A DNA stretch of 64,000 nucleotides from Terriglobia bacterium (GTDB taxonomy: Bacteria; Acidobacteriota; Terriglobia; Acidiferrales; UBA7541). The stretch covers positions 90,903 to 154,902 of the forward strand of contig JAIQES010000001.1 of the NCBI GenBank assembly GCA_020073705.1. The letters are read 5' to 3'. The notes under the pieces were generated by a model. That model was not told the origin of the DNA and searched no databases. It worked only from the letters and a program-made list of their open reading frames with translations. Position 1 is the stretch's first letter; every line of letters starts with the position of its first letter. Both the position numbers and the translations under genes were made by a program. This document shows positions 55,349 to 64,000 of the stretch, piece after piece.

Positions 55349-56248
55349 CTACGCGACCGAATTTCGAGCTGGACGGGGAGAGAGTCCGATGATCGCCCGG
55401 GCTTCGTCTGGACTTGCGATTTCGCGCCCGACCGCGCGCGCCATCGCCACGGCGACCTCGACCAGCTCGGCGTTCGACCGGGCCGCTTCGCCGTTGGGGA
55501 GATATGGGTAGTCCTCCCATCCGACGCGGACGTGGCCCCCGAGCCCGATCGCAAGCGCCAACAGCTTCCAATGCATCGGATCCATCACGCTGAGATTCCA
55601 GTTTACGTACTTTGGCAGGTGGTGCACGAGATGCAGCAATGATTCCGCATCCGGTGGTGTCCATGCTCCCCCGGGCCAGCCGATAAAGAGGGTCATGTAA
55701 ACGGGATCGTCGATCGGTACTTTCTTGCGCCGAAGGAACTCAAGATTCCAGAACGCGCCCGTATAGAAGGCTTCCACCTCGGGCTTAACGCCGTGATTTT
55801 TGGCGACGATGCAAAACTCCTCGAGTTCTTCGCGGGGATGGAGGCCATACATGTTCGTCGGCGGGTACTTGGGGTCTGGTTGGAAATGTTCGTCGTGCAC
55901 ATTGAAGGCGTACGACATCATCTCGGGACCGTATTCCATCAGCTTTACCTTATCCGGTAGCCGCGCGCTCGCAACGCCGAACTGCATGACCGGATTGACT
56001 TTGTCACGAATCAGTTCCGTGAGCCTGCGCCATCCATCGAAATTGATGATGGAAAACTGGCGTCCATCGGACTGTATTGCTTTTTCCATATGACGAACCC
56101 CGTGATGGTGCGCCAGGCTCGCGCCCGCATTCACCGCACGGACGTACTCGTCCGCGACCTTTTCGACTTCTTCGACTGGAATTACGTATTTGAATCCCGG
56201 ATAGGACTTTGAACAATCGCACGCTGCGCTGATGATCAGCTTCTCCAT
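55349..56248 (-). CDS. BKACE (beta-keto acid cleavage enzyme, DUF849) family protein
   Basis: 299 residues from the ATG at 56248 (GGAG upstream). TIM-barrel BKACE family: LIISAACDCSKSYPGFKYVIPVEEVEKVADEYVRAVNAGASLAHHHG contains the two zinc histidines (HxH). The acid pair is in GLGGHVRVGWEDYPYLPNGEAARSNAELVE, with the family Glu and Asp. Just after HxH the usual Arg-Asp is Gly-Val (HHHGVR), a divergence that may alter the substrate. The family condenses a beta-keto acid with acetyl-CoA, giving acetoacetate and an acyl-CoA. It faces the E1 genes tail to tail with the symporter genes on its other side. Confidence 0.88.
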   Translation of the reverse strand: MEKLIISAACDCSKSYPGFKYVIPVEEVEKVADEYVRAVNAGASLAHHHGVRHMEKAIQSDGRQFSIINFDGWRRLTELIRDKVNPVMQFGVASARLPDKVKLMEYGPEMMSYAFNVHDEHFQPDPKYPPTNMYGLHPREELEEFCIVAKNHGVKPEVEAFYTGAFWNLEFLRRKKVPIDDPVYMTLFIGWPGGAWTPPDAESLLHLVHHLPKYVNWNLSVMDPMHWKLLALAIGLGGHVRVGWEDYPYLPNGEAARSNAELVEVAVAMARAVGREIASPDEARAIIGLSPRPARNSVA

Positions 56249-56510
56249 TGTTTTCTCCAACCGTCCAAGTTACTGCTGTGAAGCTGCGAATTATCTCATA
56301 TTTCGAGGAGCTGTTTAGAACGAGCTGGGATTAAGATGCTATTATCCTTTGCTTGCCTTTTGTTAATGAAGCAAGTAGCTTTTGTTAAAGTCGCCATGAC
56401 CTTTGGTCATGATGCAGTGAAGGATCAAGAACGCGGGCCATTACTATCGGCCGGAAACGGAAAGTGTCCCCGGTCAGGAACGGATTCCGGCCATGCGTCT
56501 GGAGGCAATC

Positions 56511-56696
56511 ATGATGAGATTCTGGGCGAGAGCAGTATACATCGTCACGTTGCTCGTCATGTCGACCTTGCCCTTTGACCCGCTGTTGAACAGGCGGCAC
56601 GTAGTGCTGCCAGTGTGCATCATCTGCGTCGCACTGGGGCTCATATCCATGTATGTTTGCACGCTTCCTGATAAGCCGCAGCGCCCATCTGCTTGA
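56511..56696 (+). CDS. small two-helix membrane protein before the symporter, 61 aa
   Basis: MMRFWARAVYIVTLLVMSTLPFDPLLNRRHVVLPVCIICVALGLISMYVCTLPDKPQRPSA has two helices and a cytosolic end. CTGGAGGCAATC gives a good ribosome site before the ATG at 56511. Its stop lies inside the ribosome site of the symporter, whose start is eight bases later. Small membrane proteins (DUF3311/DUF485-like) often precede sodium/solute symporters; it may be a subunit, but no family match is claimed. The 250 bp upstream show no gene. Confidence 0.6.
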   Translation: MMRFWARAVYIVTLLVMSTLPFDPLLNRRHVVLPVCIICVALGLISMYVCTLPDKPQRPSA

Positions 56697-56703
56697 GGTC
56701 CAT

Positions 56704-58194
56704 GTGATTCTTAGTACCCTCACCATCCTTGGCGTCTACCTGATAATTATACTTGTGATCGGTTTCCGCTCTGGCCGCGGCACCGACCGTAACAGCGAAT
56801 CTTTCTTCGTCGCCAATCGGCACCTGAACTGGCTGCAGGAGTCGATGGCCGTATTCACGACCGCCGCTCCTGCCGGTGCGCTGCTAGGAACCACCGGTCT
56901 GTTCTACTCGGCGGGGGCTGACATGCTCGGTTACCTCATCGGCTATGCGTTCCTGATGCCGCTGACTTATTGGTATGTCGGCTCGCGGCTACGCCGTCTC
57001 GGCCGTGCGCGAGGATATCAGACGCAGGCGGCCTTCCTTGGGGATTTCTTCCAGAGTGGTTATCTGTACTGGGGCGTTGCACTGGCCGGAGTTTTCTTCT
57101 CCATTCCGTACTTCATGGTTAACCCGGTCGCCCTTGGGATTCTGCTTAACCACTACACACGAATTCCGTTCTGGCTCGGTGTCCTGCTTTTCGTTGTCGT
57201 TTCCATGGCGTACTCCCTGAAAGGCGGCCTGCGAGCCATCGCCAATACCGACATATTCCACGGCGTTCTGCTGATCTTGTTCTTAGTCGTCACGCTCGTC
57301 ATGCTCATTTTGCATGCCGGCGGATTGCCGCATGTCCTCGACACACCGAAGGCGACGGTCGCGACGTCGGGACCTGGGCTGAAGCTCTTTCTATCTTGGA
57401 TCATCTATCAAGGCTTCGTCGTAATGTGCTGGCCTGACCGTTCGCTTCGAATGTTTGCCGTTCGTGACGACAACAATATGCGCAAGGGGGTCATCATCAG
57501 CGGTGTGATGCTCAGCTTCGCCTCGCTTAGTTACTTGCTCATCGGTCTTGCCGTGCGCGTCATGATGCCGGATATCAGGAATACCGATACGGCGCTTGCG
57601 ACTGGCCTCCAGGCCGTGGGAGTGTGGATGGTCCCCTGGTTCGTGATGAATGCCTGGGGAAGCGGCATGTCAAACTTCACTGCCGGCATGATCTCAGTGT
57701 CCAACATCTTCATCAAGGACATCTTCGAGCCCTGGTACGTGCGTTGGTCCGGGACGCCCACGGGTCCGCGAAGGGATCGCATCGTAATGCGGGGGACCAA
57801 GGCGTGGATGGTCGCGCTGGCGCTCCTGACGCTTGGGGTCTGTTTCTACCCGCCGCCGTTCATCTGGAATCTCATCAACCTAACGATGGGACTGTTTCTC
57901 CAGTTCGCTCCGATGTTGATATTGGGGTTGTTTTGGCGTGGTTCGACGCGGCTCGCCGCCCAGTGCTCGTGGACGGTCGGTGTGGCGCTCATGTTTCTGT
58001 GGTCATTCGTCCTTAAGCCTCCTTTCGGGCCGCTAGCTGGCTTCAATGCGTTGATGGTGAATGCCTTCATCTTCGTGGTCGTCTCACTTCTCGTTCCGGA
58101 AAAGCAGGAGCTGAGGGAGCAGCGCGAGTCGATGCGAATGCTCGCCAGCCCAGATACTGATACCGAGGCATCGGTGGTGCATCGACAGCCATGA
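56704..58194 (+). CDS. sodium/solute symporter, SSS family
   Basis: 496 residues from the GTG at 56704 (GAGG upstream). About 13 helices. Family segments: GTDRNSESFFVANRHLNWLQESMAVFTTAAPAGALLGTTGLFYSAG at the N-terminus (helix 1-2 region), YSLKGGLRAIANTDIFHGVLLILFLVVTLVM in the middle, NAWGSGMSNFTAGMISVSNIFIKDIF in the helix 8 region (Na+ site serines). Solute range covers carboxylates, amino acids and sugars. Its place beside BKACE and E1 genes suggests an acid that is then broken down to acyl-CoA. An upstream start at 56653 would overlap the small membrane gene by 44 bp. Confidence 0.9.
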   Translation: MILSTLTILGVYLIIILVIGFRSGRGTDRNSESFFVANRHLNWLQESMAVFTTAAPAGALLGTTGLFYSAGADMLGYLIGYAFLMPLTYWYVGSRLRRLGRARGYQTQAAFLGDFFQSGYLYWGVALAGVFFSIPYFMVNPVALGILLNHYTRIPFWLGVLLFVVVSMAYSLKGGLRAIANTDIFHGVLLILFLVVTLVMLILHAGGLPHVLDTPKATVATSGPGLKLFLSWIIYQGFVVMCWPDRSLRMFAVRDDNNMRKGVIISGVMLSFASLSYLLIGLAVRVMMPDIRNTDTALATGLQAVGVWMVPWFVMNAWGSGMSNFTAGMISVSNIFIKDIFEPWYVRWSGTPTGPRRDRIVMRGTKAWMVALALLTLGVCFYPPPFIWNLINLTMGLFLQFAPMLILGLFWRGSTRLAAQCSWTVGVALMFLWSFVLKPPFGPLAGFNALMVNAFIFVVVSLLVPEKQELREQRESMRMLASPDTDTEASVVHRQP

Positions 58195-58324
58195 ATTCTC
58201 TCTCACTTCGGCTGGTACAAGAACTCCACCCGGTCACAACCACCAATCTGTCCAGATGCGGGACAACAAGACCAAGAAGAAACATTCACCAGAATTCAAA
58301 CGAAGGCGCTTCCTGTTATGCTGA
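58190..58324 (+). mobile_element. relic of an IS3-like insertion sequence (left end and OrfA start)
   Basis: Bases 58190-58237 match 49781-49828 (37 of 48). From 58256 a short frame reads MRDNKTKKKHSPEFKRRRFLLC and stops at 58324. HSPEFK after a run of Lys is the usual start of IS3-family OrfA transposases. The rest of the element is missing. Confidence 0.5.
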
Positions 58325-58368
58325 AGCACCGTAATCCGGTGGTGTAAGTCAATGTTCTCTGTTTATAG

Positions 58369-58596
58369 AGCGACTCCACTCTGGAGGCACGACCACAAGA
58401 CTCGAATCAAAACGAAAAACATGATTTTCATGGAATAACAGAGCAACAACAAAAAGCCGGTAATAGTAATGGTTTTAATGCGGGTGGAATTATTGGTAAG
58501 TATGGCTATCTTTTTGGAACAAAGTGGAATAATTATTCTTTCTCTCTGGGATCACCACGAGCTTATACATCCAGCCCTTCTAATTGCTTGCGTTAA
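58369..58596 (+). pseudogene. A/T-rich gene fragment of unknown origin (75 codons, no start)
   Basis: After a TAG at 58366 an open frame of 75 codons runs to TAA at 58594-58596 without any Met. Its end reads like protein: GNSNGFNAGGIIGKYGYLFGTKWNNYSFSLGSPRAYT. Codon use (AAT, TTT, TAT) is unlike the GC-rich neighbours. It may be the tail of a laterally acquired gene. No family was recognised. Nothing else is seen between 58597 and 58787 apart from possible upstream starts of the next gene. Confidence 0.35.
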
Positions 58597-58787
58597 AGCG
58601 ACTTAGCAGGAGCCGCCCTGGGCATTACGCACCACAGTTGGCACATTGAGTGCCTTCATTTGGGTGGTGTGTGGTTCTTCGTTTAACTCAAGCCCTGGGC
58701 TGGTGGTTGATCTCTGTCACTCAGACTGTCGCTGAACGTCGGGAAGCCTGTCCTTCAAGGGCTTGCCACACTCGCTCGACCCGTCCA

Positions 58788-61700
58788 TTGTATGCTGGTT
58801 TCCTCTTTGCAGTTATCTTAGGATTGGCTTTCGCTACTCCCACAGTGGCGGCGGATCCGAGTGCGCCAGCGATCACCAGCGCCAACAACACAACATTTAC
58901 GGTGGGCACAGCGGGCTCATTCACGGTTACGGCCACCGGTTCTCCCACCCCGACACTGAGCGAGTCTGGGACTCTGCCCACCGGCGTCACCTTCAACACC
59001 AGCAATGGAGTCCTCTCTGGAACTCCCGCCGCAGGCACCGCAGCCACCTACCCCATCACCTTCACTGCGCACAATAGTGGAAGTACGCCCAATGCCTTCT
59101 TTGTTCAGAAAAAAGATCAGTACTTTGGAAATGGAACCGGGGCCGCGTCCGAGTCCATTGCGTTTACCTCGAATGTGACGAACGCAGACTTGTTGTTCTG
59201 TACGGTGGGATGGGACATTGCCAGTGGTGTTTTAATCAGTTCGGTCACAGATACCATCGGAAACACCTATGCATCATTACCTTGGGTTGTACACAGTCCA
59301 CACCAGATGCAGGGGTTTTATGCCTTTAGCAACAGCACCGGGGCAGACACGGTAACGGTAAACTTTAACGGCACCGGTGGAACCTACGTGGGCATTGCTT
59401 GTGGCGAGTGGTCTGGCCCCACCCATCTGGATGTCCATGGGGAGGCCATCGGAACCAGTGCTACACCCACTAGTGCCTCGGTCACTCCTGCGGCCAGTGG
59501 CGAGCTGTTGATCGGATATGCGGATGACTCAAGCAATACCTGGGCTGCCAGTGGAGCTTGGACGTTACGGTCAACCGCCGCGAATGTCCGCTATGGCCTG
59601 GAAGATCAATTGAGCTCAGCCACGGCTCCTGTTGCGGCTGGGTTTACGATCGCCTCCGCTCCTTGGACCGCCGGTATCGCCGCCTTCAGTAGTTCCACCG
59701 ACGCCACGCAGAATTTCACTCTCACTGTGGTGAACCCTGTACTGGTTGCTCCCTCGATCACCAGCGCCAACAACACAACATTTACGGTGGGCACAGCGGG
59801 CTCATTCACGGTTACGGCCACCGGTTCTCCCACCCCGACACTAAGCGAGTCTGGGACTCTGCCTTCGGGTCTGACGTTCAACCCTTCTACCGGGGTGCTG
59901 AACGGAACGCCGGCGCCAGCAACGGCAGGCACCTACCCCATCACCTTTACCGCACACAACGGGGTCGGTGCTGATGCCACACAGAACTTCACTCTCACGG
60001 TGACTGGTAGCATCTGGCCCAACGGTTATTCCAACCGTCGCATGATTACCATTGACCATACGAAGGTCCCGCACACCGACCAGAGCAACTTCCCCGTGCT
60101 GATTTCCGGAACCTTTCCAGACCTGGCTTCCATCGGTAACGGCGGCAGCGTCTCCAATTCCAATGGTTACGACATCGTCTTCTCTTCCGACCTGAACGGC
60201 ATAACCCCCCTGGCCTTCGAGCGTGAAAGCTACAACGCCTCCACCGGTGCGGTGAATTTCTGGGTCCGAATCCCCACGCTGTCCCATACCACCGATACCG
60301 TGCTGTACATGTTTTACGGCAATTCCTTGGTCACCACCGACCTATCCAATAAAGCAGGCGTCTGGGACAGCAATTACCAGGGAGTCTGGCACATGGCCGA
60401 CAATGCGGCCAACACCACCGTTTCCGACTCCACTGTCAACGCCAATACCGGCACCAACACTACCAATACGAACACGCGGACGACCACGGGCCAGATTGCC
60501 GGCGCACTGAGCTATAGCGGTGGAAGTCAGTATACGCGAGCTGACTATAATTCGAGTTTGAACCCCTCCCAGATCACCGTCGAGGGATGGGCTTACGTGA
60601 CCGGGGGAAGCGGCAGCTACCGTAGTTTCGTTTCCAGTCGCGACGGCAGCAACGTCAGCCTTGTGAAGGGCTATATCATTTATGCCGGCAGTAACAACCA
60701 CTGGACTTTCTGGACGGGGGCAGGGGCCCAGGGCTGGAACATCTTGGACAGCGGTACAGCGGTCTCTCTGAACAGTTGGACCCATGTGGTGGCTACCTAC
60801 GATGGGACCAATGCGGCCCTCTACATCAATGGGGTTCAAAAAGCGAGTGCGGCAAAAACCTACAATGTCAATACGACGTATGAAACACGGTTTGCAGCGG
60901 GCAGGAATGAAAGCAAAACTCCAGACTATTATTTCCCGGGGAATCTGGATGAAATCCGGATTTCCAGCGTCGCGCGTTCAGCAGATTGGATTGCCACAGA
61001 ATTTAACAACCAGAGCAATCCTTCCGCATTTTACAGCCTAGGATCTGCTGTTAGTGGCGACCTGACTAGTCCCAATATTTCGAGTCCGAACAATGCGTTG
61101 TTTACGGTTGGCACGACGAGTTCGTTCACCGTCACCGCCACGGGTCTGCCCACACCGATACTCTCTGAATCCGGAGCGTTGCCTTCGGGCCTGACGTTCA
61201 ACCCTTCTACCGGGGTGCTGAACGGAACGCCGGCGCCAGCAACGGCAGGCACCTATCCTGTCACCTTCACCGCGCACAACGGGGTCGGCAACGATGCCTC
61301 ACAGATCTTCACGCTGACCGTAAATTCTGCACCGGTGATCACCACACAACCCTTGAATCAGACGGTAAACGGCGGTCAGACAGCGACATTCATGGTTGCG
61401 GTAACGGGATCGGCTCCACTGACTTATCAATGGCGGAGCGGCGGTGTGAACATTAGTGGCGCGAACTCTTCAACTTATACAACACCGGTGACGATGGGTG
61501 CGGATGATGGAACACAATTCACCGTAATCGTCAGCAACTCGTTGGGAAGTGTGATCAGCACCGTGGCTACTCTCACGGTGAATACTCCCCCCACCATCTT
61601 TATGCCGCTGGCAAATCAGACAGTGACGGTCGGCGAGATGGCCACATTCAGAGCATCTGTATCCGTGACGGGGACGTTGCCGCTGCACTTTCAGTGGTCG

Positions 61701-64000
61701 GTGAACAATGTGAGTATTCCGGATGTCACGTGGCAGAGCTATACAACACCGGTGACGTCAGAAGCGGACAGCGGAGAGCAGTTCAGCGTGGTGGTTTCAA
61801 ATTCTCTGGGGACTGCTTCTAGCAATGCCGCGACACTAACGGTTATACAAGCCACTTCGCCAGCAACATATTACGTGGATTTCGCCTCCGGCTCAGACAG
61901 CAACAATGGCGTCTCGAAGGACACTCCTTGGCAATACGCGCCAGGCATGAAAGGGTGCGCGTTCAATTGCGCCCTGATGGCGCTGCAACCCGGCGATCGG
62001 GTCATCTTCAAGGGAGGAGTGACCTGGGATGCAAGCGGTTTCCCGATGGTCGTAAAGGCATCCGGGGCAAGCGGCAACCCCGTCTATTACGGAGTGGATC
62101 AGACGTGGTTCGCCGGCAATACGTGGAGCCGCCCTGTGTTTGATTTGTACAATTGGACCTGGTTCGTCGCTCCTGTTCTTGTGGATTCCGCGCATTTCGT
62201 TACATTCGACAACCTCGAAATCAAGAACGAAGAAGTTGACAACTCTGGTTCCTGGTCTCCCCGAAGCAGCATTGCGGTCAATGGCGGCTCGAACATCACC
62301 ATTCAGAATTGTTACATTCATGGCTGGAGTATTCAGAATCCGGTCACCGGCAGTGACACCTCTCCGACCGGCGGAATCGCCTTCTACAACGGATCGGCAG
62401 GGGGCACCGTCCGGAACTGTGTTCTCGATGGCAGTCCGGAGAGCGACTCTGGAGTTGGCATCTACGGTGGTACCTCCATTCAAGGGAACGTTATCGAAAA
62501 TGTCCCCAACGGAATTGTGCTAGCCGATCCTGCAGCGAATGTCAGCGGAAATCAGGTGTTCGGCATCCCCTATTCTGTCGATCCATCGATGAGCAGCAAC
62601 TCGATATTCGCCTACACGGGCGGGTCCATCTTTAACAACATCGTTCATGACCTCGTGCCGGGGGCTTTCGCCATAACTCTGGAGGCCGGTGCCAGTGAAT
62701 TCGGCACACAATACGTCTACAATAACCTGGTCTGGAATGTGGGTGACAATTCGCCTATTGTGATCATTTCGGACATATTGGGTCCCAACTCCTCGTCGAA
62801 TCAATTTATCTACAACAATACCCTCTCTGGTGGCACCACTGCGGGATGCGTCAGTGTGATCCCGAATCTTTCCGCACCCACCAATCTTACGGTTCAAAAC
62901 AATCATTGTATTTCCGAACTGCCGAGCTCTCAGGCGTGGTGTTGGAACACTGCCGGCGGCAGCTTCGACTGCGGCCTGGTGACCAATCTGACCTTCGGGA
63001 ACAATGTGTTGATGACAACGGAGACCGCGGCGTCTCAGGGCTACACCCTGACCTATAGCTTCCAACCGTCTGCTGCGAACAGCGCAACGGTTGGCGCCGG
63101 ACTGAACCTGATTCCAAACTGCGTGACGGTCGGCTCGTCTCTATGTAGCGATCGCCTCGGCGTGGTCCGCCCTGGGGGCTCAGCGGCGTGGGATGCCGGT
63201 GCGTACTTGTATCAGGCTGTGGCCGGTAGTATCGCGCCCACAATCACAGTGCAGCCAGTTCGTTCGGCCGTTGCAGCGGGTCAAACGGCGACATTCAGCG
63301 TGATCGCGGCAGGGACTGCGCAGCTGCACTACCAGTGGCGGCAGAATGGGATGGCAATCCCGGGAGCGACGTCGTCTATCTATACAACGCCCGCCACCCA
63401 GACATCGGATAACGGAACGTTGTTCACCGTCGCTGTCAGTAACGCCGTGGGCAGCGTGACCAGCAGCCCCGCCATACTTTCGGTCAACACCACTCCAGGC
63501 CAGCTAACCTCCAACCCCATCAGTTTGACTTTTGGAACTGTAAGTATAGGGACGGTGAGCACCGCTAGTGTGACGCTTTCGAACGCAAGCAATGCCTACA
63601 TCACGATCTCGAACGTTAGTATTTCCGGTGCAGGCTTCAATGCCAGCGGCGTGCCCTCCGGTATTATTCTGGCCCCCGGGCAGGACGCAACCTCGCATGT
63701 GGTCTTTGCTCCATCGGGAATCGGGGGCGTCGCGGGCAGCCTGACCATCAGCTGCGACGCGGTGGGTTCGCCCACTACCATACCGCTGTCAGGCACGGGC
63801 ATTGAACCGCCGCATTCGGTGAGTTTGACGTGGGATCCGAGCACTTCTTCAGTGTTCGGCTACTACGTGTACCGGGCCCTGGCTACGGACGCGTACGGGC
63901 CATATACCAGATTGAATGCCACACCGATCACTACAACTCAGTATACGGACCTCACCGTCGTGCCCGGTCAGATTTACCGCTACTGGGTGACTGCCGTGGA
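58788..64000 (+). CDS. giant secreted modular Ig / LamG / beta-helix / anchor-D / Fn3 protein (3' end outside window)
   Basis: One frame stays open from 58650 to the right edge. It has no ATG near its start; TTG 58788 gives a good signal peptide (MYAGFLFAVILGLAFATPTVAA), with GTG 58650, GTG 58671 and TTG 58707 as alternatives. Modules in order: He_PIG-type Ig (58863-59085), a unique beta domain (to 59700), He_PIG 2 (59750-60000), DUF2341 (GYSNRRMITIDHTKVP), LamG/concanavalin-like domain (60350-61035; WTHVVATYDGTNAALYINGV), He_PIG 3 (61060-61325), two Ig domains, a right-handed beta-helix (61865-63220; YYVDFASGSDSNNG), another Ig, an ASPM/anchor-D domain (LTFGTVSIG...) and Fn3 (VSLTWDPSTSSVFGYYVYRA). 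Probably an adhesin or polysaccharide-binding surface protein. At least 1737 codons. Confidence 0.85.
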   Translation, partial: MYAGFLFAVILGLAFATPTVAADPSAPAITSANNTTFTVGTAGSFTVTATGSPTPTLSESGTLPTGVTFNTSNGVLSGTPAAGTAATYPITFTAHNSGSTPNAFFVQKKDQYFGNGTGAASESIAFTSNVTNADLLFCTVGWDIASGVLISSVTDTIGNTYASLPWVVHSPHQMQGFYAFSNSTGADTVTVNFNGTGGTYVGIACGEWSGPTHLDVHGEAIGTSATPTSASVTPAASGELLIGYADDSSNTWAASGAWTLRSTAANVRYGLEDQLSSATAPVAAGFTIASAPWTAGIAAFSSSTDATQNFTLTVVNPVLVAPSITSANNTTFTVGTAGSFTVTATGSPTPTLSESGTLPSGLTFNPSTGVLNGTPAPATAGTYPITFTAHNGVGADATQNFTLTVTGSIWPNGYSNRRMITIDHTKVPHTDQSNFPVLISGTFPDLASIGNGGSVSNSNGYDIVFSSDLNGITPLAFERESYNASTGAVNFWVRIPTLSHTTDTVLYMFYGNSLVTTDLSNKAGVWDSNYQGVWHMADNAANTTVSDSTVNANTGTNTTNTNTRTTTGQIAGALSYSGGSQYTRADYNSSLNPSQITVEGWAYVTGGSGSYRSFVSSRDGSNVSLVKGYIIYAGSNNHWTFWTGAGAQGWNILDSGTAVSLNSWTHVVATYDGTNAALYINGVQKASAAKTYNVNTTYETRFAAGRNESKTPDYYFPGNLDEIRISSVARSADWIATEFNNQSNPSAFYSLGSAVSGDLTSPNISSPNNALFTVGTTSSFTVTATGLPTPILSESGALPSGLTFNPSTGVLNGTPAPATAGTYPVTFTAHNGVGNDASQIFTLTVNSAPVITTQPLNQTVNGGQTATFMVAVTGSAPLTYQWRSGGVNISGANSSTYTTPVTMGADDGTQFTVIVSNSLGSVISTVATLTVNTPPTIFMPLANQTVTVGEMATFRASVSVTGTLPLHFQWSVNNVSIPDVTWQSYTTPVTSEADSGEQFSVVVSNSLGTASSNAATLTVIQATSPATYYVDFASGSDSNNGVSKDTPWQYAPGMKGCAFNCALMALQPGDRVIFKGGVTWDASGFPMVVKASGASGNPVYYGVDQTWFAGNTWSRPVFDLYNWTWFVAPVLVDSAHFVTFDNLEIKNEEVDNSGSWSPRSSIAVNGGSNITIQNCYIHGWSIQNPVTGSDTSPTGGIAFYNGSAGGTVRNCVLDGSPESDSGVGIYGGTSIQGNVIENVPNGIVLADPAANVSGNQVFGIPYSVDPSMSSNSIFAYTGGSIFNNIVHDLVPGAFAITLEAGASEFGTQYVYNNLVWNVGDNSPIVIISDILGPNSSSNQFIYNNTLSGGTTAGCVSVIPNLSAPTNLTVQNNHCISELPSSQAWCWNTAGGSFDCGLVTNLTFGNNVLMTTETAASQGYTLTYSFQPSAANSATVGAGLNLIPNCVTVGSSLCSDRLGVVRPGGSAAWDAGAYLYQAVAGSIAPTITVQPVRSAVAAGQTATFSVIAAGTAQLHYQWRQNGMAIPGATSSIYTTPATQTSDNGTLFTVAVSNAVGSVTSSPAILSVNTTPGQLTSNPISLTFGTVSIGTVSTASVTLSNASNAYITISNVSISGAGFNASGVPSGIILAPGQDATSHVVFAPSGIGGVAGSLTISCDAVGSPTTIPLSGTGIEPPHSVSLTWDPSTSSVFGYYVYRALATDAYGPYTRLNATPITTTQYTDLTVVPGQIYRYWVTAV
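58871..58978. repeat. near-identical internal repeat A of the giant gene
   Basis: 108 bp matching 59756-59863 with one mismatch, in two He_PIG domains 885 bp apart. DNA-level identity this high between protein repeats suggests recent duplication or gene conversion. Confidence 0.85.
59756..59935. repeat. internal repeat B of the giant gene (mosaic)
   Basis: Bases 59756-59863 match 58871-58978 (one mismatch), and 59861-59935 match 61181-61255 with a single difference at 59870. The middle He_PIG copy is thus a mosaic, its first half like copy 1 and its second half like copy 3. Confidence 0.85.

Overview
The window is a GC-rich bacterial chromosome segment (39 of 60 bases are G/C in a sample line at 39601; about 60% is typical by eye). 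It most likely comes from an Acidobacteriota species of the Terriglobia type. Supporting features are an Oar-like TonB receptor with an N-terminal carboxypeptidase-regulatory-like domain, a secreted VWFA-related protein of the acidobacterial type, a fused cytochrome c/PQQ propeller dehydrogenase, and a large secreted protein built of Ig, anchor-D and Fn3 modules. This assignment is inferred from protein style only, with no database comparison.

Layout. 1-5.3 kb: end of an MFS transporter, a small XRE regulator, trmJ, a secreted PQQ/cytochrome c dehydrogenase and a GYD-domain protein closed by a clear terminator. 5.4-8.4 kb: a promoter followed by a PhoU-like/DUF47 protein, a Pit phosphate transporter and ribBA, tightly packed. 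8.4-14.5 kb: a minus-strand set (catalytic and non-catalytic M16 peptidase subunits, a small membrane protein, a ComEA-like HhH protein), then a DUF2520 protein divergent from a GT2 glycosyltransferase, and a methyltransferase. 14.6-23 kb: a minus-strand run TPR - rnc - lepB - AsmA - secreted protein - uvrB. 23-40.5 kb: mostly ordinary housekeeping and envelope genes (TPR, VWA, M20 peptidase, pyk, rhomboid, RhlE-type helicase, lipoprotein, B12/radical SAM, OPT transporter, GatB/YqeY, rtcB).

40.6-53.0 kb looks like a genomic island. An intact tRNA-Pro(CGG) lies at its left edge. A 194-bp direct repeat (157/194 identical, no gaps), starting inside the tRNA 3' half, recurs at 52832. Much of the interior has lower GC (25 of 60 in one sample line) and no integrase is visible. 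Its left part looks like an undescribed regulatory module: an XRE regulator with an S24/LexA-like C-terminal fold lacking the cleavage residues, a convergently overlapping unknown gene, two copies of an 18-bp operator differing at one base, an 18-residue proline-rich peptide gene with a strong Shine-Dalgarno and a following GC-rich hairpin, and two translationally coupled membrane proteins. Further right are a GNAT acetyltransferase, a bacterial enhancer-binding-type AAA+/Fis regulator with an altered GAFTGA loop, an Oar-like TonB receptor and a PAS-GGDEF-EAL protein.

53.2-58.2 kb is a catabolic cluster: a two-subunit TPP-dependent 2-oxoacid dehydrogenase E1, a BKACE (beta-keto acid cleavage) enzyme, a small two-helix membrane protein and a sodium/solute symporter. 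Together they suggest uptake and breakdown of a carboxylate substrate. After relics of an IS3-like element and an A/T-rich gene fragment, the window ends inside a very large secreted modular protein (more than 1,730 codons, open at the right edge, no ATG start).
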